Assembly: GCA_965227905.1 (NCBI GenBank)
Contig: OZ245780.1
Span: forward strand, 1,488,001-1,552,000
DNA: 64,000 bases
From: CBDDHT01 sp965227905
GTDB lineage: Bacteria; Pseudomonadota; Alphaproteobacteria; Rhizobiales; Methyloligellaceae
Direction of reading: 5' to 3'
The number at the start of each line of letters is the position of its first letter. Within the stretch, counting starts at the first letter, position 1. Under the pieces are notes generated by a model. The model was not told the origin of the DNA and ran no database searches. It saw only the letters and a program-made list of their open reading frames with translations. The position numbers and the translations under genes are program-made. Shown piece by piece: positions 28,452 through 36,873 of the stretch.

Positions 28452-28519
28452 GTTATTGCCTGCCTTGATCCGGCAATCCATGCAGTCTGGATACCCGGTC
28501 AAGCCCGGGTATGACGATG
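28452..28519. repeat. Dispersed imperfect inverted-repeat element
   Basis: The element reads TTATTGCCTGCCTTGATCC and GGCAATCCATGCAGTCTGGA, then CCCGGTCAAGCCCGGGTATG. It contains internal complementary arms (CCCGG..CCGGG) and ends in GACGATG. This style of element, between convergent or tandem genes, is common in alphaproteobacteria. A related element with TCATTCC and GGAATCCAGCG is at 60628-60784. Confidence 0.5.
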
Positions 28520-28550
28520 TGTCGTTGGATCAGTCCTAACGCGAGACGCG

Positions 28551-29432
28551 TTACGCCGCAGGCTCGTTGCCGTCTCCGGAATCGTCGGACGACTCTTCGA
28601 CCTTCAGTTCCTTGAGCTTTGCAAAGACGGATTCAGCTTCCAGTTTCGCATCATGCGCGCTGTCTTTCGCCACCTGGTCCATGGGCATCTCGGCTGCAAC
28701 GTCGACGCGCTTGATTGCCATCGCGGCTGCCTCGGTCGCAGCCTTGTGTGCGGCATGTTCGGCAGCGGTGACCAGTGTTGCGTGTTTGGGTTTGCTTGAC
28801 GCTTCCGCAGCGGCGGTTGCGGCGGCTGTGGCTGTCGTCATATCGGCGGGCATCAGGGTTGCGCCCGGCGGCAGATTCTTCTCGGCCTCCTTCCGCTCCT
28901 TCTCCAGCCGTTTGCCTGCCCGTTGCACCTCTTTGTCGAGGTCGACCTGTGTGCACAGGCCGAGAGTGACCGGATCTGCGGGCTGCAGGTTTGCCGAGTT
29001 CCAGTGGGTCCGCTCGCGAATGGCTTCGATCGTTGGCTTGGTCGTGCCGACCAGACGCATGATCTGAGAGTCTTTCAGCTCCGGATGACTGCGCAAAAGC
29101 CAGAGAATTGCATTCGGACGATCCTGGCGGCGCGAGACCGGCGTGTAGCGAGGGCCACGCTTGGTTTTGACTTCCGGGATCTCGACCTTCGGCTCGGACA
29201 GTTTGAGACGGTATTTGCTGGAGGCCGCTCCGCGCTTGATCTCGTCGCGGCTTAACTGTCCGGACGCGATCGGGTCCATGCCCTTAATGCCAAGCGCCAC
29301 ATCGCCATCGGCAATTCCTTTGACCTCCAAGACGTGGAGCTCGCAGAATTCCGCGATCTGCTCGAATGTCAGCGATGTGTTGTCGACGAGCCAGACGGCC
29401 GTTGCCTTCGGCATCAGTGGCTTTCGCGTCAT
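28551..29432 (-). CDS. trcR: DUF1013 protein, TrcR-type cell-cycle regulator
   Basis: The 293-residue protein begins MTRKPLMPKATAVWLVDNTS and continues LTFEQIAEFCELHVLEVKGI, the DUF1013 signature. The middle has DRPNAILWLLRSHPELKDSQ and RLVGTTKPTIEAIRERTHWN. A DNA-binding helix-turn-helix role is assigned to this family, and the name TrcR is used for a cell-cycle regulator in alphaproteobacteria. The C-terminal third (about 190-293) is Ala/Glu-rich and looks like a flexible tail, longer than in many members. It is monocistronic with an inverted-repeat element downstream. Confidence 0.82.
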   Translation of the reverse strand: MTRKPLMPKATAVWLVDNTSLTFEQIAEFCELHVLEVKGIADGDVALGIKGMDPIASGQLSRDEIKRGAASSKYRLKLSEPKVEIPEVKTKRGPRYTPVSRRQDRPNAILWLLRSHPELKDSQIMRLVGTTKPTIEAIRERTHWNSANLQPADPVTLGLCTQVDLDKEVQRAGKRLEKERKEAEKNLPPGATLMPADMTTATAAATAAAEASSKPKHATLVTAAEHAAHKAATEAAAMAIKRVDVAAEMPMDQVAKDSAHDAKLEAESVFAKLKELKVEESSDDSGDGNEPAA

Positions 29433-29608
29433 AAGGATATCCTCCGCTCTCGCGCCCCCTTCCGGCGTGAGAGGCTAGTCGTCAGAATGAAGGGGAATTG
29501 ACCGATATATAAGCGCGCGGTCCAACAGACGCAATCATAGTGAAATGTAATCTTTTCGATTCCCACAAATAGAGCGATTTCACGGTGTCTCTCGATAGTC
29601 CTGAGTCG

Positions 29609-29674
29609 GCCCTCTCCCCCGGCCCAACCACCCAATAAGGGTACCCTCGGGGTGGTTGGGCCGGGGGAGAGGGC
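29609..29674. repeat. Family-1 hairpin repeat, copy 1 (centre orientation A)
   Basis: Arms GCCCTCTCCCCCGGCCCAAC (start) and their complement at the right end enclose the centre AATAAGGGTACCCTCGGGG. It lies 87 bases past the stop of the quinone oxidoreductase gene. A second hairpin (29688-29711, 10-base arms GAAAGTCGCC/GGTGACTTTC, loop CTTG) follows at a fixed distance. Confidence 0.85.
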
Positions 29675-29687
29675 TGGCCGCGGCGCG

Positions 29688-29711
29688 GAAAGTCGCCCTT
29701 GGGTGACTTTC
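29688..29711. repeat. Accessory hairpin linked to repeat copy 1
   Basis: GAAAGTCGCC-CTTG-GGTGACTTTC: 10-base arms with one G-U pair and a 4-base loop. The same structure occurs at the same offset from copy 4 (59240-59263) and, with changed bases, from copy 2 (53006-53030). Confidence 0.6.
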
Positions 29712-29761
29712 AAAACCGACATTCGGACCTGTCGCCCGTGAGCGCAAATCCGCGATCGCAA

Positions 29762-30754
29762 TCAAACCGTAAGGACGATCTTGCCGATATGGGCGCTGGA
29801 TTCCATGCGTCGGTGGGCTTCAGCGGCCTCAATCAGCGGAAAAGTCGTGTCGATCACGGGTTTCACGTCGCCAGCCGCCAAAAGCGGCCAGACCTTGGCC
29901 TCGAGGGCTTCCGCAATCGCACCTTTGACTTCAATTGATTGCGATCTCAGGGTCGAACCGGTGAAAACCAGCCGTTTCAGCATCAAACGCGTGAAGTCGA
30001 CCTTGGCCTTGGCGCCGCCAAGAAACCCGATCTGCACTATGCGCGCATCAGGTGCTGCAACACGGAAGTTTCTCTCGATATAGTCACCGCCCACCATATC
30101 CAGGATGACATCGGCACCGTGCCCGCCGCTTGCTTCCTTAACGCAGTCGGCAAAATCCTCGTCGCGATAGTTGATGGCCCGGACAGCGCCCAGTTCCTCG
30201 CACGCCTTACATTTCTCTGCGCTTCCGGCTGTGGTCAGAACGTTTGCGCCGAAGGCTTTGCCGAGCTGGATTGCTGTGGTTCCGATCCCGCTCGAGCCGC
30301 CGTGAATAAGGAGCCAGTCGCCAGCCTGAAGTCCGCCCCGATCGAAGACATTCGACCAGACCGTGAAGAATGTCTCCGGGACTGCGGCTGCCTGGACGTC
30401 GTCCAGGCCGCTCGGCACCGGCAGGGCAGCCGGTTCGTCCGCGAGACAGTATTCCGCGTATCCGCCGCCATTCACCAACGCCATAACCTTGTCGCCCTCG
30501 GCAAACCGTTTGGTGTCCGGGCCAGTGCCGACAACTTCGCCAGAAATCTCCAGTCCCGGTAGCTTTGAGGCGCCTTTGGGAGGCGGATAGAAGCCTTTTC
30601 GCTGCAAGACGTCGGGCCGATTGATACCGGCGGCTGCGACTTTGACCAGGATTTGGCCAGGGCCGGGGGCTGGAACCGGCATTTGGCGAGGCTGAAGAAC
30701 CTCAGGTCCGCCTGCTTCGACGATCTCGATGGCTGTCATCTCGCTCGGTGTCAT
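29762..30754 (-). CDS. NAD(P)H-quinone oxidoreductase (PIG3-type MDR)
   Basis: The 330-residue protein is a zinc-free medium-chain reductase. It starts MTAIEIVEAGGPEVLQPRQM (with an alternative Met 15 bases later). The GxxNRPDVLQRKGFYPPPKG segment and the Rossmann LIHGGSSGIGTTAIQLGKAFGA match the PIG3/quinone oxidoreductase family. NADPH-dependent one- or two-electron reduction of quinones or enoyl compounds is expected. It is divergent from the DUF1192 gene, with 95 bases between starts. The repeat element copy 1 follows its stop. Confidence 0.9.
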   Translation of the reverse strand: MTPSEMTAIEIVEAGGPEVLQPRQMPVPAPGPGQILVKVAAAGINRPDVLQRKGFYPPPKGASKLPGLEISGEVVGTGPDTKRFAEGDKVMALVNGGGYAEYCLADEPAALPVPSGLDDVQAAAVPETFFTVWSNVFDRGGLQAGDWLLIHGGSSGIGTTAIQLGKAFGANVLTTAGSAEKCKACEELGAVRAINYRDEDFADCVKEASGGHGADVILDMVGGDYIERNFRVAAPDARIVQIGFLGGAKAKVDFTRLMLKRLVFTGSTLRSQSIEVKGAIAEALEAKVWPLLAAGDVKPVIDTTFPLIEAAEAHRRMESSAHIGKIVLTV

Positions 30755-30849
30755 GATGCAATGCTCTGAATGTTTCGGATTGGCCGTGACATAGCGATAT
30801 TTCCAGATAGCCTCAACACTCGGTAGTTGTTTCGAAAGGAGGCGGTGCC

Positions 30850-31038
30850 ATGGATCTGGAAGACACACGACCCAAGAAACCGGGTCATTTTGAAATCGGC
30901 AGCGATCTATCCGAGCTTTCCGTCGCAGAACTGCGCGAATTAGTGGAAAAACTGCAGGGTGAGATTGCCCGAATTGAAGACACGATTAAGGTTAAGGAGA
31001 GCAGTCTGAGCGCGGCCGATCAGGTCTTCAAGATTTAG
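30850..31038 (+). CDS. DUF1192 protein
   Basis: The 62-residue protein matches the DUF1192 family: SDLSELSVAELRELVEKLQG, then EIARIEDTIKVKESSLSAAD. It is a short helical protein of unknown role, often found in alphaproteobacteria near other small cell-cycle-linked genes. An AGGAGG ribosome-binding site lies directly ahead of the ATG. The sRNA candidate and rcdA follow on the same strand. Confidence 0.88.
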   Translation: MDLEDTRPKKPGHFEIGSDLSELSVAELRELVEKLQGEIARIEDTIKVKESSLSAADQVFKI

Positions 31039-31084
31039 ATTTGTGTGGCCTGCAAACACCGCCTCGACGGAAAACAATTAAGGA

Positions 31085-31121
31085 TTAACCCTTTGTTAGG
31101 AAGTGGGCGCTAACCTTAGAT
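31085..31121 (+). promoter_or_regulatory. Candidate promoter with CtrA-like half sites
   Basis: TTAA-N7-TTAG at 31085-31099 resembles the CtrA box (TTAA-N7-TTAA). It overlaps a possible -35 TTGTTA (31093-31098), which is 17 bases from a possible -10 TTAGAT (31116-31121). It lies 47 bases after the DUF1192 stop and about 70 bases before the terminator at 31189-31215. Confidence 0.4.
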
Positions 31122-31127
31122 TCATCC

Positions 31128-31215
31128 AGACATCTGGATAGCGAGTGGATCCTGTCCACTCTGTTTGACGCCTCCCTGTTAACTTCTTGAGCCGCCTTGT
31201 GCGGCTCTTTTTTTT
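31128..31215 (+). ncRNA. Candidate small RNA between DUF1192 and rcdA
   Basis: A promoter-like element at 31085-31121 and an intrinsic terminator at 31189-31215 bracket about 88 bases with no open frame of note. An internal stem is visible (TCCAGACATCTGGA, about 31125-31138). The transcript start is inferred from the -10 position. Confidence 0.4.
31189..31215 (+). terminator. Rho-independent terminator
   Basis: GAGCCGC-CTTGT-GCGGCTC is followed by eight T. It ends about 117 bases before the rcdA start and 177 bases after the DUF1192 stop. Confidence 0.9.
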
Positions 31216-31331
31216 GGCCAATCGTTAACCCCTCTCCGTTAACCTTGGCTTTCCGGACAAGCCTTGATGATCAGGCCGTTGGCCTACATTATGCATTATG
31301 TTCGGGACGTAAACCTGGGGTGAGTAGAGAT

Positions 31332-31883
31332 ATGTCCGACAGTTCGAGTAGCCGTGACGCAAACGAAGACGAAACCGCCGAAGCCATTCCGTTCGGCGCC
31401 AAATTCACCCAATCCGATCAATTCATGACGATTTTCCGAGAGGGCATGGCGCTTGTCGAAGACACTGCAGCCTATCTCGATGGCGACGGACGGCGCGATT
31501 CGAAGGATCTGCTGCCACCCGTTTCGCTGGCTTATGCAACGGAAAGCATGCGCCTGACCACGCGGCTCATGCAGCTCGCGTCCTGGCTTCTCATTCGCCG
31601 TGCCGTCAACGAGGGCGAGCTGACGACCGAAGAAGCCAAGGAGCAGGAGCACAAGGTCCGGCTGAAGCCCTATACGGAAGACCTGACGACGCCCGGCCGT
31701 GACGAACTGCCGGATCGACTGAAGGAATTGATGCACGCGACAGCGCGCCTTCATGAGCGTGTCGTTCGGCTCGATGACCTTATTCGCTCGGAGCGCGATG
31801 GTGTTGTCGAGAAGGCGGCACATCCGCTCACCAACCATATGGAACGGTTGCGGGCTGCATTTCCAGGCGAAGACACGCCGTAA
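31332..31883 (+). CDS. rcdA: Regulator of CtrA degradation, DUF1465
   Basis: The 183-residue protein matches the DUF1465/RcdA family: FTQSDQFMTIFREGMALVED, then AAYLDGDGRRDSKDL and MRLTTRLMQLASWLLIRRAV, EEAKEQEHKVRLK. In Caulobacter RcdA is a ClpXP adaptor component that helps deliver CtrA and other substrates for degradation at the cell cycle transition. The protein has the normal length. The ATG at 31332 follows the sRNA candidate terminator by 117 bases; the longer open frame from 31197 would run through it. A CtrA-like box upstream of the sRNA would tie this locus to the same circuit. Confidence 0.88.
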   Translation: MSDSSSSRDANEDETAEAIPFGAKFTQSDQFMTIFREGMALVEDTAAYLDGDGRRDSKDLLPPVSLAYATESMRLTTRLMQLASWLLIRRAVNEGELTTEEAKEQEHKVRLKPYTEDLTTPGRDELPDRLKELMHATARLHERVVRLDDLIRSERDGVVEKAAHPLTNHMERLRAAFPGEDTP

Positions 31884-31963
31884 ATCGGTTATAACTCTTG
31901 AGACACGGCCGCTGTCCCGAGATTGCGCCGACTTGCACGTCGGGCCATCACAGTGCCCTCTTT

Positions 31964-32058
31964 CCCCTCATCCTAACCTTCTCCCCAGGGAGAAGGGACG
32001 AAGCCGACGTGACAAATGAACAGAAGCCCTCTCCCTGGGGAGAGGGTTGGGTGAGGGG
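31964..32058. repeat. Family-2 cloverleaf-like hairpin repeat
   Basis: The outer stem CCCCTCATCCTAACC pairs with GGTTGGGTGAGGGG. Inside are two further hairpins, TTCTCCCCAGGGAGAA and CCCTCTCCCTGGGGAGAGGG. It lies between the convergent rcdA and rpmE genes, 81 bases past the rcdA stop. The inner CCCTCTCCC core resembles the family-1 arms. Confidence 0.75.
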
Positions 32059-32135
32059 ATCAACTGCAATATGGAAAGCCAGCGACCCGGTCCTTGAAAC
32101 GGACTCTGGATAAGGGCACCGAATAGGCGCGAGGC

Positions 32136-32357
32136 TTATTTGATGAAGCCTTCGTACTTCTTCTTAAACCGGCTCAAACGACCGCCGCGGTCAATCAGGT
32201 GCTGGCCGCCACCGGTCCAGGCCGGATGGGTCTTGGGATCGATATCGAGGGTCAGCGTGTCGCCCTCCGACCCATAGGTCGAGTGGGTTTCGAATTCGGT
32301 CCCGTCGGTCATGACGACCTTGATCTTGTGGTAGTCGGGATGAATTTCTTTCTTCAT
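32136..32357 (-). CDS. rpmE: 50S ribosomal protein L31
   Basis: The 73-residue protein begins MKKEIHPDYHKIKVVMTDGT and ends DIDPKTHPAWTGGGQHLIDR plus a basic tail, typical of alphaproteobacterial L31. The zinc-binding cysteines of the type-A form are absent, as usual in this class. A longer open frame to 32510 is not needed. The MsbA-like ABC transporter gene is divergent and starts 258 bases away, an arrangement common in Hyphomicrobiales. Confidence 0.94.
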   Translation of the reverse strand: MKKEIHPDYHKIKVVMTDGTEFETHSTYGSEGDTLTLDIDPKTHPAWTGGGQHLIDRGGRLSRFKKKYEGFIK

Positions 32358-32614
32358 CTTGCAAATTCCTTGGCCAATTGCGGCTCCGTATATCGGATGT
32401 CCGGCCAACTGACAAGCCGCGCTGGGCATTCTGGGCGGGGAATCCGGCGATGCCGCTCGCTCGGTCGTGTCCGAACTTGAGCACGTGTTTACGCTGGGCT
32501 GAAATGCCAACTTGCCGTTCGGGGCACGCCTCGGGCATTCTCGCGCCGATGTCAGCTCGGTCCGCGCCTTTCTAAGGATAGACTTCGAGCCGCAATGGTG
32601 ATCGTGTCAATCGG

Positions 32615-34462
32615 GTGTCCGAACGCATGCAGCAACGAAGTGAGAGCGAGGAAGAGGAAGCGGTACTGGCCGATTCCGGTGGTGAAACAGCCACCGTGCA
32701 AACGCGCAAGCGGCGCTCTCTCAGGCCTCTTCTGCGTCTCCTGCCCTATCTCACACGATACAAGGGCATGTGCCTGCTGGCGTTGCTCGCTCTTCTCATG
32801 GCGGCTTGTGCGACACTCGTTCTGCCCATGGGTGTGCGCCGGATGATCGATCTGGGCTTCTCGTCCGAGAATGCCGGATTTATTGACCAGTATTTCGCAA
32901 TGATGGCTGGAATCGGGGTTGTCCTGGCGGTGGCGAGCGCGGCGCGCTTCTATACGGTCAATTGGCTGGGCGAGCGCGTCATTACCGATCTGAGGGGAGA
33001 CGTGTTCACACATCTGACCCGTTTGAGCCCGGCCTTCTATGACGTCACCCATTCCGCTGAAGTGATGTCGCGGCTGACGGCCGATACGACGCAGATGAAA
33101 TCGGTCGTCGGGACCGTGATTACGCAAACGCTGCGCAATCTCGTACTGATCATCGGCGCGATCGGCATGATGTTCTTCACGAGCGTCAAGCTGTCGGCGA
33201 TGGTGCTCGCCATCATTCCCCTCATCATCTTGCCTCTCGTCGCCTTCGGGCGCTCGGTTCGGCGTCTCTCACGCACGGCGCAGGATACGCTTGCGGATTC
33301 GGCCGCCTATGCCAGCGACAACCTTTCGGCCATCAGAACACTCCAGGCCTATGCGCACGAGCCGACGGTTGTGCAGAGATTCGCGATCGCCATGGAGCGG
33401 GCCATGCAGGCGGCCGATGCGAGACTTCGTGCGCGGGCATTCCTCACAGGTATCGCGATACTCCTCCTGTTCGGGAGCATTGTCGGTGTCTTATGGATCG
33501 GTGCCCAGGACGTGCTCGATGGCGATATGAGCGGAGGCACCCTGGGGCAGTTTGTGCTCTATGCCGCTTTCGCCGGTGCAGCCTTCGGTGGCTTAAGCGA
33601 AGTCTGGGGAGAATTGCAGACATCGGCAGGGGCAGCGGAACGCCTGTCGGAACTTCTTGCGGAGGAATCGGCCATCGTCACGCCCGAGCATCCCCGGCCG
33701 CTGCCGGAGCCGGTGGAAGGGCGGATCGAATTCTCCGATGTTACATTCGCTTATCCATCAAGACCGGAAGTCGATGCGCTGATCGGCGCATCCTTCGTTG
33801 TCGAGCCCGGTGAGACGGTCGCCATTGTCGGCGAGTCCGGATCGGGCAAGAGCACGGTCTTCAGCCTCCTGCTGCGCTATTACGACACGGATTCCGGCCG
33901 TGTGAGCGTCGACGGTGTGCCGGTCAGCCAGGCCGATTTGCGAAAGCTCCGCCGTTCAATTGCGCTGGTCCCGCAGGAGACGGCACTCTTTGCAGATACC
34001 GTGGCCGAGAACATTCGCTATGGTGCATCCGAGGCATCGGACGGCGCCATCGTTGCGGCGGCCCGTGCCGCCCATGCCGAGAACTTCATCCTGCGGTTAC
34101 CCGATGGCTACGACACCGACCTCGGCGAGCGCGGCGCGACCCTGTCGGGCGGTCAGCGGCAACGTATTGCGATCGCGCGTGCCGTCTTGCGCGATGCCCC
34201 GATCCTTCTCCTGGACGAAGCAACCAGCGCCCTAGACGCCGAGAGCGAGACGAAGATCGGGCTGGCCCTTGATCGTGTCATGGAAGGGCGAACGACGCTG
34301 ATCATCGCTCACCGGCTCGCAACCGTTCAAAGAGCCGACCGTATACTGGTGATGCATGAGGGACGAATTGCCGAGCAGGGGACCCATACCGGCCTGCTCG
34401 AACAAGGCGGGATCTATGCGCGTCTTGCTGAGCTGCAATTCGACGCGCGCGCTACGCTGTAA
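32615..34462 (+). CDS. MsbA-like ABC transporter, fused permease and ATPase
   Basis: The 615-residue half-transporter has an N-terminal cytoplasmic stretch of about 45 residues, six transmembrane helices and a C-terminal ATPase. The ATPase motifs are GESGSGKST (Walker A), LSGGQRQRIAIARA (signature), ILLLDEATSALD (Walker B) and IAHRLATV (H loop). The exporter family includes lipid flippases and drug exporters; substrate is unknown. It should dimerise. The start is the GTG at 32615. It is not the RTX export ATPase, since no membrane fusion protein or TolC gene is adjacent. Confidence 0.92.
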   Translation: MSERMQQRSESEEEEAVLADSGGETATVQTRKRRSLRPLLRLLPYLTRYKGMCLLALLALLMAACATLVLPMGVRRMIDLGFSSENAGFIDQYFAMMAGIGVVLAVASAARFYTVNWLGERVITDLRGDVFTHLTRLSPAFYDVTHSAEVMSRLTADTTQMKSVVGTVITQTLRNLVLIIGAIGMMFFTSVKLSAMVLAIIPLIILPLVAFGRSVRRLSRTAQDTLADSAAYASDNLSAIRTLQAYAHEPTVVQRFAIAMERAMQAADARLRARAFLTGIAILLLFGSIVGVLWIGAQDVLDGDMSGGTLGQFVLYAAFAGAAFGGLSEVWGELQTSAGAAERLSELLAEESAIVTPEHPRPLPEPVEGRIEFSDVTFAYPSRPEVDALIGASFVVEPGETVAIVGESGSGKSTVFSLLLRYYDTDSGRVSVDGVPVSQADLRKLRRSIALVPQETALFADTVAENIRYGASEASDGAIVAAARAAHAENFILRLPDGYDTDLGERGATLSGGQRQRIAIARAVLRDAPILLLDEATSALDAESETKIGLALDRVMEGRTTLIIAHRLATVQRADRILVMHEGRIAEQGTHTGLLEQGGIYARLAELQFDARATL

Positions 34463-34569
34463 TCCACCGCGGCAACTCATCCGTTCAACTGCTCATCAGG
34501 AGAACGGCCGACGCGATGGCTGCGCCGCCGCGTCGGTATCGGTAACGGTCAGAACATTGCCATACTCGC

Positions 34570-36873
34570 TCACCCGAAGATGAAGTCGCTTTGGTTGAGC
34601 GATGTCAACTGGACGTCTTCCAGGGTGATCGACCAGTCGTAATCCATGTGGATCACCACATCGTCGCCGACCTGCTGCATGGTGTTGCCGGTGACCTGAG
34701 GGATAACCCACGTTTCATCGTTGAGGAGATCCCATGTCAGGAATGTGTCGCTCAGGTCGATCTTGTCGATGCCGACTTCGAAATCCGTGATCGTGTCGTT
34801 CGCCGTACCGCCGATGGACGTCGTGCCATCGCCCCAGCGGAAGACGAAAGTGTCCTGTTCCCCGTCGGGCCCATCTACGGTGCCGCCGGTCAGGATATCG
34901 GCCCCGGCACCGCCCACGATGATGTCGCTACCGATGTCGCCAAAGATTACATCGTCATAGGTGTGGCCTGAGGAATAGTAGTCGTCCTCATGGTCGCCGT
35001 AGATGATGTCATCGTCGCTGCCGCCATCGAGCGTGTCATTGCCGCGACCGCCGATCAGTACATCGTCGCCCATACTGCCGGACAGCGTGTCGTTGCCGTC
35101 CCGGCCATCAATGTGGTTGGGGTTCCACCAGCCGATGATCTCGTCGTCATGGGACGAGCCGATGAAGTCGTAGACATTGACCACGTAGTCGCTATTGCGG
35201 GCGTCATCAACATTGTGGCGGTTGAGAAAGACGCCCGTGTCGTTGTCGGCATAGCTCAGCGTGTTGTGGCCGCCACCGCCATAGATTTCGTCATAGCCGT
35301 TGCCGCCCTGGAAGAAGTCATTGCCGGCGCCAAAGCCGCCTTCCAGCACGTCCTCGCCATCACCGCCATAGAGTTCGTCGTTGCCGCCATCGCCAAAGAG
35401 CGTGTCGTTCTCCGTGCCGCCGTAAAGCTTATCGTTGTCCTCGCCGCCATACAGCGTGTCGTCACCGGCGTCGCCATGAAGGTCGTCGTGGCCGTCCTCG
35501 CCGTAAAGCGTGTCATCGCCGTCCCAGCCGAAAACATCGTCGTGTCCTCCGCCAGCCCAGATCGTGTTCTCGACGCGGTTCCCGTCGATCCTCTCCCAGT
35601 GGTCGGTCGCAATGACGTTCTCGATCGAACTCAGGGTCGCAACCCGGTAGAGATGCCCGACCCCGCCGAGCATGTCGTCCTGGCCGAGATCGATGTCGTA
35701 GCCGAACTGGGTGTTCGCCGGCATACGTAGCGTGTCGACGTCCTTGCCGCCGTCCATGTGATAGCCGATCAAGTTGTAGGAATCGATGACGAGCCGGAAC
35801 TCGTCGTTTCCGAGCCCGCCATAAAGCTCATCGGCCGTTTCCTCGCTTTCGCCTTTCGCGAAAAACACGTCATCGCCGTTACCGCCCGTCAGCACGAACT
35901 TGGCGTTATAGCTGCCATGCATGGTGTCGTCGAACTGAGTGCCGACGAAGCCCTCGATGCTCGAGAAGGTCTCGCCCTCCGGCGCCTGCCCATAGTCCAG
36001 CGCCAGGAGAATGCCGCCGTCGGTCTTGTAGCTATAGTCGACCGTATCGAAGCCCGCCCCGCCGTAGAAAGTGTCGACACCCGCGCCACCGTACAGCAAA
36101 TCATTCTCCGCACCGCCATATAGGTCGTCATTGCCCTCGCCGCCATAGAGCGTGTCGTCGCCGTCGCCGCCGAACAGGTCGTCATCGCCGCTGCCGCCAT
36201 AGGCCCGGTCGCCGCTTCCGCCGCCGTAGAGCGTGTCGTTCCCGGTACCGCCATAGAGCGTGTCGAGCGCGTCGCCACCATAGAGATCATCGCGACCCTC
36301 GCCGCCATAGAGGTTGTCGACGTCATTGCCGCCGTAAAGATCGTCGTCACCCCGATCGCCATAGAGACGGTCATAGTGGCTGCCGCCATAGAGCTCGTCA
36401 TTGTCGTCATTGCCGTACAGAATGTCCTTGCCAGCGCCACCATAGAGCTTGTCATTACCGTCCAGCCCGCGCAGCACATTGTCCAGATAGTTGCCATAGA
36501 CGATGTCGGCAAAATTACTGCCCGTGACGTTCTCGATGCTGGAATAGGTGTCGCCGGCGGCTTCGCCGCGCGTTCCCGTGCCCTGATCGAGATCGACCGT
36601 AACCCCGCTCGTCGCGTTCTCGTACGTCGCCGTGTCCGTACCACGGCTGCCATAGAGGTCATCTGAACCGGTTCCGCCGTCCAGAATGTCGTCGCCGGAG
36701 CCGCCATAGAGCTTGTCGTTGTGGTCGTCGCCGATGAGCCAGTCGTCACCGCCCAATCCATAAAGTTGATCGTGGCCGCGATAGCCGTAGATTTTGTCGC
36801 CTTCGAATTGGTTTCCGAAGAGATAGTCGCTTTTCGAGGTGCCTTTAATTGTCTTGCGAACGGATTTCGCCAT
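34570..36873 (-). CDS. Large RTX calcium-binding repeat protein
   Basis: The 767-residue protein is almost wholly made of nonapeptide-like RTX repeats, with about 18 YGG units visible (LYGGSGDD, LYGGAGKD, LYGGEGND and so on). Two breaks hold non-repeat blocks with SSIENV segments. The C-terminal 110 residues (DTFVFRWGDGTTSIGGTAND, then DKIDLSDTF) look like the serralysin-type C-terminal module and end TLEDVQLTSLNQSDFIFG, suited to type I secretion. No catalytic domain is present. I expect export through a type I system that is not encoded here. The protein folds in the presence of calcium outside the cell. Two palindromes lie upstream of the start. Confidence 0.9.
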   Translation of the reverse strand: MAKSVRKTIKGTSKSDYLFGNQFEGDKIYGYRGHDQLYGLGGDDWLIGDDHNDKLYGGSGDDILDGGTGSDDLYGSRGTDTATYENATSGVTVDLDQGTGTRGEAAGDTYSSIENVTGSNFADIVYGNYLDNVLRGLDGNDKLYGGAGKDILYGNDDNDELYGGSHYDRLYGDRGDDDLYGGNDVDNLYGGEGRDDLYGGDALDTLYGGTGNDTLYGGGSGDRAYGGSGDDDLFGGDGDDTLYGGEGNDDLYGGAENDLLYGGAGVDTFYGGAGFDTVDYSYKTDGGILLALDYGQAPEGETFSSIEGFVGTQFDDTMHGSYNAKFVLTGGNGDDVFFAKGESEETADELYGGLGNDEFRLVIDSYNLIGYHMDGGKDVDTLRMPANTQFGYDIDLGQDDMLGGVGHLYRVATLSSIENVIATDHWERIDGNRVENTIWAGGGHDDVFGWDGDDTLYGEDGHDDLHGDAGDDTLYGGEDNDKLYGGTENDTLFGDGGNDELYGGDGEDVLEGGFGAGNDFFQGGNGYDEIYGGGGHNTLSYADNDTGVFLNRHNVDDARNSDYVVNVYDFIGSSHDDEIIGWWNPNHIDGRDGNDTLSGSMGDDVLIGGRGNDTLDGGSDDDIIYGDHEDDYYSSGHTYDDVIFGDIGSDIIVGGAGADILTGGTVDGPDGEQDTFVFRWGDGTTSIGGTANDTITDFEVGIDKIDLSDTFLTWDLLNDETWVIPQVTGNTMQQVGDDVVIHMDYDWSITLEDVQLTSLNQSDFIFG

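Noticed and set aside
34990..36761. Long open frames antisense to the RTX gene, rich in Val/Ile or Thr/Ser
   Set aside because: They arise from the repeated codons of the RTX repeats on the other strand and have no start signals.
34570..36873. Repeated DNA mistaken for a CRISPR array
   Set aside because: Repeats are coding RTX units of variable spacing in one open frame, with no unique spacers.
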